Assembly: GCF_016612995.1 (NCBI RefSeq)
Contig: NZ_JAEOAH010000050.1
Span: 1 to 34,208, forward strand
From: Viridibacillus soli
GTDB taxonomy: Bacteria; Bacillota; Bacilli; Bacillales_A; Planococcaceae
Length of the DNA: 34,208 bases
Direction of reading: 5' to 3'
Below are positions 1 to 8,817 of this stretch, one piece after another. The notes beneath the pieces are model-generated. The model did not search any database. It saw only the letters and a program-made list of their open reading frames with translations, and was not told the DNA's origin. Both the position numbers and the translations under genes were made by a program. How positions within the stretch are numbered: position 1 is the stretch's first letter; every line of letters starts with the position of its first letter.

Positions 1-45
1 CTCGGATCTGGTTTGCTCGGATCTGGTTTGCTCGGATCTGGTTTA
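1..45 (-). repeat. 15-bp tandem repeat encoding (KPDPS)n
   Basis: The 15-base unit ctcggatctggtttg and its phase repeat three times without interruption from the first base, encoding KPDPS units on the minus strand. The array reaches the window edge, so its real length is unknown. Identical units suggest recent slippage or expansion. Confidence 0.85.
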
Positions 46-425
46 TTTATTGTAGAAACCACTTCAACAGATACGGAAGTAAGGTCTGTACCCTTTGCAG
101 AAAGTTGAATCGTATAATATCCACTTTCGTATTTCTTAGGATTTATGGTTTTAGAAATTTCACCATTTGCGCCGATTTCAGAATCTTTCCATTGGTAAGA
201 TTCAACGATTGTATTATCTTTTTTCACTTGCAGCATCGGAGAAGTTCCCTTCCCTGCTTTCTCGTCCTTTAATACCGTTCCTGAAACATTTATCACATTT
301 CCAGAAGTATATTGTTCGGCATCAGTACTGACAGTAATCTTTACAATACTAGCTGCTGAAGCCGGAAGTATTGCATTTAAAAATAAGAAAGTAGCTATTA
401 AGCTAGTAATTAGGCTTTTTTTCAA
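1..425 (-). CDS. Secreted protein with KPDPS repeats, 5' part only (runs off the window)
   Basis: Reading on the minus strand, a TTG at 425-423 starts MKKSLITSLIATFLFLNAI, a signal peptide ending near PASAAS. A GGGAGTG ribosome site at 438-432 fits this TTG; an in-frame ATG at 440 lies on top of that site and is less likely. About 100 residues of a beta-rich domain follow (starting ASIVKITVSTDAEQYTSG, with SYQWKDSEIGANGEI further on), resembling an Ig- or macroglobulin-like domain that opens secreted cell-surface proteins. Then comes a linker of KPDPS units, where the window ends, so the catalytic or main domain is not visible. It lies 69 bases downstream of the protease gene in the same direction and may be cotranscribed with it. 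Function unknown. Confidence 0.75.
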   Translation of the reverse strand, partial: MKKSLITSLIATFLFLNAILPASAASIVKITVSTDAEQYTSGNVINVSGTVLKDEKAGKGTSPMLQVKKDNTIVESYQWKDSEIGANGEISKTINPKKYESGYYTIQLSAKGTDLTSVSVEVVSTINKPDPSKPDPSKPDP

Positions 426-452
426 AACATTCACTCCCATATTGGTAGATAA

Positions 453-484
453 GAGGGTGGGAGGCAACTATTGCCCCCCTCTCT
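453..484 (-). terminator. GC-rich hairpin between protease gene and the KPDPS gene
   Basis: The arms gggaggcaa (459-467) and ttgcccccc (471-479) pair with one mismatch around a 3-base loop, and outer bases agaggg and cctct extend the stem. On the minus strand the stem is followed by CUUAUC rather than a clean U run, so it may be a leaky terminator or processing site between the two genes. Confidence 0.4.
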
Positions 485-494
485 TTCTTTTGAA

Positions 495-3400
495 TTAATT
501 GACCGTAAATGATCCGATGTTGCTCGATTCTGCTAGTGGAATAGGGATGTCATCGTTATCCCATACAAACACTTCCACAGTGTACTTTCCTTTTTCAAAT
601 GTTTCTAGTGGCACATCTACTACAAAACGATTTTTTGCTTTGCTATTAACTGTCGTAGAATCCACTTCTTTAAAGTAAACAACTGCTCCCTCTTCATCTT
701 TTACTTGGAAGGCAACTGTAGGTTTTAAACTGCTGTTTCCTTGGTTTTTTAGGCTTGCTTTTATGCTGACACTACTATCTGATGTAAAGGCAGACGTTTT
801 TTCACCTTTTGAATCGGTTGTTAAAACAGATTCAAGGCTTGCAGGATAATTTGAAACGGTAAATTCAGTCTCAATCCTCTCACTATCAGTACTACCAGCA
901 GCACCAATTGATAATTTATAACTACCGCTTTCAGCCAGAATATCAGGTGTAAATGTACCTTCATACGTTTCTCCTTCAAAAGGTTCAAGATCCGTTACTT
1001 TCCCTTCTGAATCGATAACTTTTGCTTCCCAAACGATTGATTCCGAAGCCTCTGCAATAATGTGCGCAGGATTTTCAACTGTTACATTGCCACCACCATT
1101 TGAAAGCTCTAATGATTTTACATACGGTGCTTTTACATTATCACCTTTGTAAATAGCAATCGTTTTCTTAGTCACATGACCACCAAGGTCTTTAACCTCG
1201 AAGACAAATTCATTTTTACCATCTTTTAATTCTAATGGAATTTGTATATCTTTAGTGAAAGATCTCATTTCATATGGTTGGTCGAATGATTTGGTAAATT
1301 CTTCACTGCCATTGACTAACAAACGTAAGTCATCAAAGTTATCTGCTATTGATACTGTGACAATAGGGTCTTTACCGTCAGTAGCCTTTTTAGGATCCTT
1401 ATTTTCATCCGTTTCTTTTGTGTCTTTACTTTCTGGAACTTCAATTGGCTCTTTACTATCGGGAGTATCGATAGGATCTTTACTATCAGTAGTATCAACT
1501 GGCCCTTTATCATCAGCAGCCTTTTTAGGATCTTTATTTTCAGTAGCATCAATTACGTCTTTACTTTCTGGGGCATCAATTACGTCTTTATTTTCTGTAG
1601 CATCGATAGGGTCTTTACTTTCTGGTACTTTAATTGGTCCTTCACCACTAGTAGAAACAAAGTTATTATCTGGAAGATTGCTTACAGATAGTGTAGGTGC
1701 CTGCGTATCTATAATTACTTGTCGTCTAAATTCAATTTTATTTCCAACTTTATCTGCACCTTCGATATAAATATCATGGACACCATCTTCTGTGAATGTA
1801 ATATGTGTTGCAAACTCATATTGTTTTGTTACTTCGTTATACTTTAATTTTATATCTTGTGATGTAGGGTTTAATTTATCGCCCTTGATTTTCAAGTAAT
1901 CTACTTGAGATGCATCTGTTACATAGCCAGAGAAAGGTACTTCACGAGTATCATAAACACCTTGTGCTTCTGGTGTGTCAGATATGATAAATGGAATTGT
2001 GTTATCTCCAGGACCTGATATATCTTGTCCACTATGATTATTCGCATAGTCATATGCTACAACTTTGATTTTCCCTTCACCCTCAATTTTCCCTACGTTT
2101 AATTTAAATTCACTGCTTGTACCAGGATTTACTGAACCTGAGAGTTTACCATTTACATAAACTTCAATATATTGTAATCCACTACCTTTATCAGTAGCAT
2201 TGAAAGAAAGAGTACCCGTTTTTTTGCTGAAAGATAGTTTTGAAACAACCGGTGCTGTGTTATCAACAATGACAGGAATTTTAGTTACTTGTTGTTCTTT
2301 ACCGCCAAAATCGACCTGTGTTTTTACTTGATAATAATATGTTCCATCAGCAGCCACTTTGTTACTCAGTTTTCCATCCCATTCTGTATAGTTTGGTTTA
2401 TAAGAATAGATAGAGCCAGCTGATTTACCATTGTGATAATTTTTGCGCTGTTCTTTATCAGTTCGAAGCTTTCGTAATATTTTACCAGTTTCATCAGTAA
2501 TAGCGTATTCAACCGTTTTACTATTCCGCAAGAAAGACAGAACTGGAGCTACCGCTTCATTTTTGCCATCTCCATTTGGAGAAATAGCAATTAAACTTTT
2601 ACTATATTTTTTAGTAAATGGATTGTATCCAAGATAATAACCTTCTCCATCTAACATTCCTGATTTTTTATAATAAGAACCAGTGTCAAAGATCATTTGA
2701 TCTAATACTGGTGGCTTATTCCAATCGCCTTTAAAGCCTAGGTAAGGAACAGATAAGTCCGGGAATACTATGTCCTGTGATTTATTTGTAAGCGTGATAA
2801 ATCCTTCAACGAAGTAACCGTTCTTTTGAATGTTTTCTAATGCTGTATTAGCCTTACTAAGATCTACTTCAACAGTAATATCTTTAGATTTCCCAGCAAA
2901 TAATGTAACCTGCGGCGTATCAATCGTTACTACTGCGTCTTTAATAACTTGTTCCTTTAAAGCATTGCTTGCTGTTTCTTCTGAACCTGAAGTCGCATCA
3001 GTTAAAACAGAGGCGTCTACATTATAAGTAACTTTTTCATCGCTAAAGTTTGTAGCCGTAACAGTCATGCTGAACTTGTCCTTGCCAATTTCCTTCAGTT
3101 CAATTTTACCTTCTTTTGTATCCTTCGCTTCAACATATACCGGAGTTGTGACAGCTGCATTCAATTGCATTATTCCAGCACCTTGTAGACGTGGTGAGTA
3201 AGCAATACCACTAGTCGCTGGATCAGTAACAATTTTAGCTGTATTCATAAGAATTGTTTTCGCGCGTTTTACTTTATCTGCACCTTTTAAACTTGGGAAC
3301 AATTCTTGAACCTTTTCCAGGACTAGTGCTGCACCACCTGCTACATGAGGAGCAGCCATCGATGTACCACTCATGACACCATGCTGGTCATTATTGAGTG

Positions 3401-5141
3401 TCGAGTAAATTTGTCCTCCTGGGGCTGTAATCTCAGGTTTCATCTCAAGGCCCGGTGCGACGCCCCAAGAACTAAAGTTCGACATTTTTCCAGCAGAGCC
3501 ATTGATGACTGTAGTCATTTTCCCACTAAACTCCACCTTACCGACTCCACCTGCTGCTTTAAGTTTTGTTTCCAAATTAGTACCATCTGCTACACTTAAA
3601 GTAACGAATGGAATAGTTGGATTATTTAATGCCATACTGACATAATCACCATGTGCTGCGGTTCCTCTAATAATGACACCTGCTGCACCTGCTTTTTCAG
3701 CTTGTAGTTGAATTTCTCCATAATTAGGATTTGCAGCTGATCTGACTGCGAATACCACTTTCCCTTTTACATTTTTACCAGTATATTGAGCTTGACCGCC
3801 ATCACCAACGTAGATAACATCTTTTCCAACACCTTTGCCAAATACTTCAAGAGGCAATGGGGAAGATTGCTTTTTATAAGCAATTGGAAGAGTTTCAGAA
3901 CCAATTTTCAGTGACATCTGATCCAAAGTAAGCTTGTCATTCTCAAGAGATGCAACCGATATTGAACTAGGTGCAAGACTAGGAGCTCCAACAAGTCCAA
4001 TATCAGGATTTGTTGCTAAGGGATTTTCTGTATAATTAGCTCCAAACTGACTTGAATTACCGGCAGAAATGGACATTAATACACCATTCTCTACTGCTCT
4101 TTCAACGGCTTTTTGTTCTAGACTATTTGAATCAGCAAAGCCTGCTGTTGAGCCTAAACTCATATTCAAGACATCTGCACCAAGAATAATTCCATCATCA
4201 ATAGCTTTGATATAAATATCTCCAAATGTTGATGGCATCGCTGGGTCATTACCGAACACTTTAAGTGCCAATAACTGAGCCATTGGTGCTATCCCTTTAA
4301 TACCATTTCCATTTTCATCGCCGTTTGCTCCTACAGTACCTCCTACATGCATACCATGCATTGAGGCATCAGGACCAAGATCTAGAATTTCACTGTTTTT
4401 ATCGGCATAGTTATAGCCGTAAGGGACCTTAACATTATAAAATTGCCCAGGAAGTTTACCTGCTTGAACTAGGCCATTCACTTTTGTTTTAGTTAATTTA
4501 TGTTTGTTATCATCCTGTAATTGCATATCTTTATGTTCATAGTCAATTCCTGTATCAATAATACCTACAACCATGCCTTTCCCATCATAACCAGCATTCC
4601 AAGTTTGAATTGCTTCAACCATATCTTTACTCGAGAGCATGGTAGGTTTTTCAGTTGGTCTTTTATATTCATTTACGATGCTCACCGCTTCAACATTCGG
4701 TAGCTTTTCAAGCTCCTCGATCTGACTAAATTCAATTTCTCCACTGACTCCATTAACAACAGTAGTGAAGGTATTTTCCACTTCAAATTCAATTTTTTCT
4801 TCTTTTACATCCGAGATGAATTCAGAATGCTCTTCCTTCACAACTTTTTGCAATTCTGTTTTCTTCTCTGTCTCTAAATCTTTATATCTTATACCCCTTT
4901 TAGTAGAGTAGTTGATAGCTGGGTCTCCTTCTAACTCAACGATTACCCTTACAATATCACTATCCTTATAATCATAAGAGACATCTTCAATTTTTTTGTC
5001 GGGTTTTTGGATTTTAACTAACTTGTCGATTTCACTCGTTTCAGCTTTTGTAATATTAGTGCCAAAAGCAACATTAGAAACCGTTAATAGAGAAACCAAA
5101 CCAATTACTACACTCTTTCTAAATCTTCGAATTTTCTTCAT
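495..5141 (-). CDS. Secreted subtilisin-like serine protease (S8, lactocepin/Vpr type), 1548 aa
   Basis: Start chosen at the ATG 5141-5139 because GGGGAG lies about seven bases upstream and MKKIRRFRKSVVIGLVSLL begins a signal peptide ending near TKAE; an ATG 23 codons upstream has no such support. Domains in order: inhibitor-I9-like propeptide (about 45-160), S8 catalytic domain with Asp196 (IIDTGID), His262 (HGMHVGG) and Ser594 (GTSMAAPH), a PA insert near 440-530 (AGAAGVIIRG), an Fn3-like segment, a FlgD-Ig-like segment near 850-950 (ISPNGDGKNE), several Ig-like domains, a repetitive linker near 1169-1257, and further beta domains. The triad is intact, so an active extracellular protease is likely; this family typically cleaves peptides or host or cell-surface proteins. 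I see no LPxTG or SLH anchor, so it is probably released or held by its C-terminal domains. Confidence 0.93.
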   Translation of the reverse strand: MKKIRRFRKSVVIGLVSLLTVSNVAFGTNITKAETSEIDKLVKIQKPDKKIEDVSYDYKDSDIVRVIVELEGDPAINYSTKRGIRYKDLETEKKTELQKVVKEEHSEFISDVKEEKIEFEVENTFTTVVNGVSGEIEFSQIEELEKLPNVEAVSIVNEYKRPTEKPTMLSSKDMVEAIQTWNAGYDGKGMVVGIIDTGIDYEHKDMQLQDDNKHKLTKTKVNGLVQAGKLPGQFYNVKVPYGYNYADKNSEILDLGPDASMHGMHVGGTVGANGDENGNGIKGIAPMAQLLALKVFGNDPAMPSTFGDIYIKAIDDGIILGADVLNMSLGSTAGFADSNSLEQKAVERAVENGVLMSISAGNSSQFGANYTENPLATNPDIGLVGAPSLAPSSISVASLENDKLTLDQMSLKIGSETLPIAYKKQSSPLPLEVFGKGVGKDVIYVGDGGQAQYTGKNVKGKVVFAVRSAANPNYGEIQLQAEKAGAAGVIIRGTAAHGDYVSMALNNPTIPFVTLSVADGTNLETKLKAAGGVGKVEFSGKMTTVINGSAGKMSNFSSWGVAPGLEMKPEITAPGGQIYSTLNNDQHGVMSGTSMAAPHVAGGAALVLEKVQELFPSLKGADKVKRAKTILMNTAKIVTDPATSGIAYSPRLQGAGIMQLNAAVTTPVYVEAKDTKEGKIELKEIGKDKFSMTVTATNFSDEKVTYNVDASVLTDATSGSEETASNALKEQVIKDAVVTIDTPQVTLFAGKSKDITVEVDLSKANTALENIQKNGYFVEGFITLTNKSQDIVFPDLSVPYLGFKGDWNKPPVLDQMIFDTGSYYKKSGMLDGEGYYLGYNPFTKKYSKSLIAISPNGDGKNEAVAPVLSFLRNSKTVEYAITDETGKILRKLRTDKEQRKNYHNGKSAGSIYSYKPNYTEWDGKLSNKVAADGTYYYQVKTQVDFGGKEQQVTKIPVIVDNTAPVVSKLSFSKKTGTLSFNATDKGSGLQYIEVYVNGKLSGSVNPGTSSEFKLNVGKIEGEGKIKVVAYDYANNHSGQDISGPGDNTIPFIISDTPEAQGVYDTREVPFSGYVTDASQVDYLKIKGDKLNPTSQDIKLKYNEVTKQYEFATHITFTEDGVHDIYIEGADKVGNKIEFRRQVIIDTQAPTLSVSNLPDNNFVSTSGEGPIKVPESKDPIDATENKDVIDAPESKDVIDATENKDPKKAADDKGPVDTTDSKDPIDTPDSKEPIEVPESKDTKETDENKDPKKATDGKDPIVTVSIADNFDDLRLLVNGSEEFTKSFDQPYEMRSFTKDIQIPLELKDGKNEFVFEVKDLGGHVTKKTIAIYKGDNVKAPYVKSLELSNGGGNVTVENPAHIIAEASESIVWEAKVIDSEGKVTDLEPFEGETYEGTFTPDILAESGSYKLSIGAAGSTDSERIETEFTVSNYPASLESVLTTDSKGEKTSAFTSDSSVSIKASLKNQGNSSLKPTVAFQVKDEEGAVVYFKEVDSTTVNSKAKNRFVVDVPLETFEKGKYTVEVFVWDNDDIPIPLAESSNIGSFTVN
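1370..1640 (-). repeat. Degenerate ESKDPID / ENKDPKK repeat linker inside the protease
   Basis: On the minus strand this stretch encodes about eight to nine imperfect 10-12-residue units with the pattern (E/D)-(S/N)-K-D-(P/V)-(I/K)-(D/K)-(A/T), such as PESKDPIDATENKD and ESKDTKETDENKDPKK. At DNA level the recurring core is gtctttactttctgg or gatctttac. It is low-complexity, charged and probably an extended spacer between Ig-like domains, prone to length variation between strains. Confidence 0.8.
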
Positions 5142-5244
5142 TCGCTTCTCCCCTTTTTCAAATAGTGAAATAATAAAACTACTCTCCTCTCTTATAAATT
5201 TAAACCCCAATAATTTTACATTTTATTAGGTATCCAAAATGTAC

Positions 5245-5677
5245 CATTACAAATTTAGCTAGTAAATAGCGAAAATTGTCGAATTCTGAATATTCTAAAT
5301 TATAATTATATTGTCCTATATAACACATTATCACTTGCTTTATATTTAAAACTATTTTTGTGAAACAAGTAAATATATGTAATATTTAAAAAACAAAATA
5401 CCTATTAGCATACTCGGATATTATGAAACTATTAGAGGATTTTCTTTATGTTTCACTTTTTTTCTACATTTACAATAGTCTTGAAGTAAGTGCTAGAAAT
5501 ATAAACACTTCATAACTATTTGATCAATTTATACGTTTCTTACTTTCCAATGGTATTTTAATTTGGATTATTTTTACAACTTGGATCAATTTTGTGATTG
5601 TTGCCGAACTCTTTTCGTTTGTTGCGGAAAGTGGCTTGTTTGTTACTTATCTGAATATTCATGTCTTAAAGAGCAAG
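5245..5677. other. AT-rich intergenic stretch upstream of the protease gene
   Basis: No convincing coding sequence or promoter consensus on either strand. The only structure is a short inverted repeat just before it (tacatttt at 5217-5224 against aaaatgta at 5236-5243), which lies upstream of the protease start and might be a regulatory site. The promoter for the protease gene should lie in or near here but I could not place it. Confidence 0.4.
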
Positions 5678-5709
5678 AAAAAGCCCCTGATTCGTAGGAA
5701 TCAGGGGCT
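5678..5709 (-). terminator. Rho-independent terminator, 12-bp perfect stem
   Basis: agcccctgattc (5682-5693) and gaatcaggggct (5698-5709) form a perfect 12-bp stem with a 4-base loop. On the minus strand it is followed by UUUUU, so it ends leftward transcripts, most simply that of the small membrane-protein gene at 5818-6027. Confidence 0.88.
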
Positions 5710-5817
5710 GAATTGTACCAATTGTTTAAACTAACGTGACTGGTACCGATTGAACCAACTAATAAAACCCTTACACGTCTTATCTCAATCATTTTGATTA
5801 CTTTTGAGATTCTTTGA

Positions 5818-6027
5818 CTATGTAATTTCTTTTTTCATTACTAATATTATAAAAATAATTATATATAATAGAAGTAAAAAGCCCAGAAAAACTGCTATCC
5901 CCATCTCAAGTCCTCTCTCAAAAATATCTGCAATGTCTTTAAAACGAAAAATAAGTTTATATGAAATTATTAAAACAAAGCAGAATACAGCATAAATACC
6001 TGCATCCTTTGCAATTTTCAACATCAT
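5818..6027 (-). CDS. Small membrane protein, 69 aa, two TM segments
   Basis: The ORF starts ATG-ATG at 6027, with a near-perfect GGGGGAT ribosome site four to seven bases upstream. It encodes two hydrophobic helices (about 12-27, YAVFCFVLIISYKLIF, and 45-63, FLGFLLLLYIIIFIILVM) separated by a short charged loop with FKDIADIFERG. A strong terminator follows about 110 bases after the stop, so it looks like a complete monocistronic gene. It is flanked by gene remnants. I do not recognise a family, so function is unknown. Confidence 0.7.
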   Translation of the reverse strand: MMLKIAKDAGIYAVFCFVLIISYKLIFRFKDIADIFERGLEMGIAVFLGFLLLLYIIIFIILVMKKEIT

Positions 6028-6131
6028 TGATCCCCCTTCGACATACTTCGTTTATTCGTTCTCAATGACTATTAACTACCAGTCCAAAATCCCAGGTTAC
6101 CACACTGTTAAGCCCCAACAGATTATGACAT

Positions 6132-6285
6132 TTAAGGAGTTATTCTTCTGATCCCCTGTAAAAAGATATCAATGAGTGCAGGTACACCATCTGCAATTGA
6201 TAGAGAGATACCATGATTCTTTGTAGTAGCATACATCAAGCCATATATCACACATTTGATAAAAGTACTAAAAAACTCACCCTGT
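6132..6285 (-). pseudogene. TetR-family regulator, C-terminal remnant
   Basis: An open stretch on the minus strand encodes GEFFSTFIKCVIYGLMYATT, then KNHGISLSIADGVPALIDIF and LQGIRRITP before a TAA at 6134-6132. The pattern ...ALIDIFLQGI... is typical of the last helices of TetR-type ligand-binding domains. Upstream, in-frame stops appear at once and no helix-turn-helix can be read in one frame, so this is a truncated, non-functional remnant. Family assignment is from appearance only. Confidence 0.5.
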
Positions 6286-6473
6286 TAGCTCATAAAAAAA
6301 AAATCAACATTCGTCTTCTTAAACACAGCCTAAATGCAAATAGAAAATACCTTATTAAAATTACAATAATAACCTTATTTTAAAGTATATACCGCATGAA
6401 TCAGATTTGCATTATGAAGCTCTTATACTATGAACATTGTCCCCCTTCCTATTCTTCCAAAATGATATCCAGT

Positions 6474-6563
6474 TTATTTGCCCTTCATTTCATCCAATTC
6501 TTTTTGTAACTGTCGCCGTTCTTCGTCCATTTTGAGTAATAAAAAAATGGACGAAGAGGTCAT
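6474..6563 (-). pseudogene. Short gene tail: charged coiled-coil end of an unknown protein
   Basis: The minus strand reads MDEERRQLQKELDEMKGK followed by TAA at 6476-6474, a sequence with clear coding character (heptad-like, charged) but only 18-29 codons long. The seven codons before it (from an ATG at 6563) overlap the inverted copy of the same DNA and have no ribosome site. After the stop comes AGGAAGGGGG-ACA-ATG, a strong ribosome site opening an ORF that stops after four codons (MFIV). Together this looks like the end of one decayed gene and the start of another; the family is not recognisable. Confidence 0.4.
6521..6556. repeat. 13-bp perfect inverted repeat
   Basis: cttcgtccatttt (6521-6533) and aaaatggacgaag (6544-6556) are exact reverse complements with a 10-base loop. 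A TTTTTT run follows on the plus strand at 6563-6568, so it could act as a rightward terminator, but no rightward gene ends here; alternatively it is a scar from a rearrangement. Confidence 0.6.
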
Positions 6564-6659
6564 TTTTTCTTATCTTTATAAATTCCTTAGAAGTTCTTGT
6601 TACGATGGTTGAGCATTATAAGACAACTATTCAATGTTTTAGAAGGAGGAGAACGATCA

Positions 6660-8017
6660 ATGAATGCAACCAAATTATTTACAAGCGTTATGGCAGTGGG
6701 GCTGGCAATTTCTCTATTACTGTCGCCGTTAAATGTCTCTGCGACCTCGCAGAAGAACACAGAACTGAAGAAGAACATTCGAGAAATTAAATCTCTAACG
6801 TCGGAGGATTACAAGGATTTAGCGTTTCTAAAACCTATACTGAAGGATAAAACCGTCGTTAGCCTCGGTGAGAACTTCCATCGCGTCGCAGAATACAGCA
6901 GTATCAAAACAAGGCTGATCAAATATCTGCATGAAGAGCTTGGTTTTGATGTTATTGCTTTTGAGTCGGGGCTTGGCGATTCCTTCGCCGCTTATGAAAA
7001 TGCCAGTTCTTTGACTTCTAAAGAAATGATGGAGCGCTCTATTTTTCCGATATGGCATTCCAAAGAGACACTTGGTTTGTTCGATTATATTAAGAAGCAG
7101 CGTGAGTCGGACAAGCCCTTGTACCTTGCGGGCTATGATATGCAGTTTACGTCGGGGTATTTAACGCAATTTATCGGGAATTGGATTTCCAAGGTAGATA
7201 AAGATCAGGGGCAGAATTATATCCAATTTGAAATGCAAGGGATAGCCGATTTATATACGGCCTTCAACAAATATGGCATGGAAAACGATAATAATCCCGA
7301 GGCTAAGAAAGAAATTAAGAAAGTAAAAGATGAATACGTACCGAAATACAAGGCATTGATCCAGTTCATAAAAAATAACAAAGAACAGCTCGCGGCGGCA
7401 TATCCAAAAAATCCTCATATGGTTGATATCGCTGTGAAAACGCTGGAAGATCGCATCAAGTTTATCGAAATGATGATGTACAGTACTAAGGAAGGTTATG
7501 AATTCAGAGATCGTATTATGGCTGACAACGTGGAGTGGTTAATAAAAGTGATATACCCAGGTAAAAAAGTGATTTTATGGGCGCATAACGACCATCTTGC
7601 GAAGAATACTTCCAAAATCGCTACGAAAGAACAGGAAAATGGATAAACAGTTTCACGAGCATGGGAGAACTGCTTCACAAAAAGCTAAAAAATAAGGCAT
7701 ATGTGTTGGGTCTGTATATGAATAGCGGAAAAGCAAGTACGATCTTTACTCAGAAGCTCTTTAATATCAAGCCTATGCCAAAGGGAAGCTTAGAACATCT
7801 GATCATGCAGAGCGGCTATAAGGTTGCATTCGCCGATCTATCCAAGCACAAATCGTCGAATAAAAATAACGCTTGGATGTTCAAGCCAATTTATGCTGCC
7901 GAGGACGGAATGACATCCGAGATTATTAGACCGATGTCAATGAGGTTTGTTCCTAAAGAACAGTATGACGGCATTATCGTCTTTGATAAAGTGAAGGAGC
8001 CGACTACGAAGTTCTAA
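6660..8017 (+). pseudogene. Erythromycin-esterase family protein, broken by one frameshift
   Basis: The ATG at 6660 has AGGAGGAG upstream and starts a signal peptide (MNATKLFTSVMAVGLAISLL, cleavage near VSATS). The family core is present: GENFHRVAEYSSIKTRLIKY and DVIAFESGLGDSF, with WAHNDH near the end of the first frame. That frame stops at 7646. The second piece, from 7661 in another frame (MGELLHKKLKNKAYVLGLYM), is the expected C-terminal part. Shifting at about 7620-7646 restores GKWINSFTSMGELL, so a single one-base indel separates the halves. Erythromycin esterases hydrolyse macrolide lactones, but many homologues of this fold have other substrates. Codon use is more GC-rich than in neighbours, suggesting transfer. 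Sequencing error would also explain the break. Confidence 0.82.
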
Positions 8018-8216
8018 CGATATAGAACTTAATTGTTTGAGTCCCAAAGCCGCGTTGGAACCTCCTCTTTCAAGTAACACGATGAGGGACCAATAGAAAG
8101 AAAATCTATTTTTTACGGCAATCGATTCGCTTTGTGGGAAAACCTGTTCAGCTGAGTTCGGACCGTACATCGGCTTAGCTATATAAAGTAAGGACTACAC
8201 CCGCAAGTTTAATCGC
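8018..8216. other. Spacer after the erythromycin-esterase gene
   Basis: No open reading frame with coding character or ribosome site on either strand; base composition resembles the esterase gene more than the surrounding AT-rich DNA. Confidence 0.4.
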
Positions 8217-8275
8217 TCCCCTTGAAGTGGACACGTACAGCAATCAACTGTATATGTCACTCCAGGGGGATTTTT
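8217..8275 (+). terminator. Long imperfect hairpin with T run
   Basis: The arm 8217-8240 (tcccctt...cgtacag) pairs with 8248-8270 (ctgtata...ggggga) with a few mismatches and one bulge around a 7-base loop, and TTTTT follows directly. It fits a rightward terminator for the esterase gene. The long, GC-richer arms could also be the end of a small mobile repeat. Confidence 0.6.
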
Positions 8276-8350
8276 AGCATGCCATCAGGGAAAATGAATT
8301 TTATAGACGGCAAGACTAGAAAGTAGACAGGCGAGAGGAGAGAAAAAATA

Positions 8351-8817
8351 TTGATTGCCGGCGATGAGAAGGAAATCGTAGAGTTTATGCGAGATGCGCT
8401 GCGGGATGAAGGTTTCGAAGTTCGTGTTGCTTATGACGGCAAGGAAGTATTCAATAAACTTGGAGAAAAACCCAATCTGATTATTCTTGATCTTATGATG
8501 CCTTATCTGGATGGGCTCGAAGTGTGTCAAATCATACGGAATAAGGTAACATGCCCTATTTTGTCCTTAACCGCACGTTCCGAAGAAGCGGATTGTATTG
8601 GAGGAATCGCTATCGGCGGAGATGACTATATCGGCATGCCTTTCAGCATACAAGAGTTGAAATCCAGAATTCAAGCGCATCTCTGCCGCGAGCAAAGGAA
8701 CCATCAATCTAAGCTGCTGCCTCTAGTAATGATTACGCCGGATTGATGTATCGATTAGGAGAATCTGAAATAATATCAAAAGAACAGAAAGAATTGTTAG
8801 ATAATCTAATTGGTTAA
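8351..8817 (+). pseudogene. OmpR-type response regulator remnant with degenerate receiver
   Basis: Codons from 8351 give LIAGDEKEIVEFMRDALRDE and a receiver fold with phospho-acceptor Asp47 (LIILDLMMP) and Thr74. Three key features are lost: the acidic pair is GD instead of DD, the invariant Lys before the last strand is Met96 (IGMPF), and no standard start precedes the expected KILIA residues, only a TTG three codons in. The frame stops at 8746 after about 131 codons, whereas OmpR regulators have about 230. A +1 shift lets NDYAGLMYRLGESEIISKEQ read on to a TAA at 8815, but no complete winged-helix domain follows and no histidine kinase is nearby. Confidence 0.72.

Noticed and set aside
1255-1770. 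171-codon plus-strand ORF with SLLSGTSIGSLLSG repeats
   Set aside because: It is the complement of the protease repeat linker; its repetitiveness comes from the real gene on the other strand and it has no ribosome site.
5570-5645. gttgccgaactctttt...gtttgttgcgg near-repeat upstream of the terminator
   Set aside because: Only two short similar stretches; too weak to call a repeat family or regulatory site.
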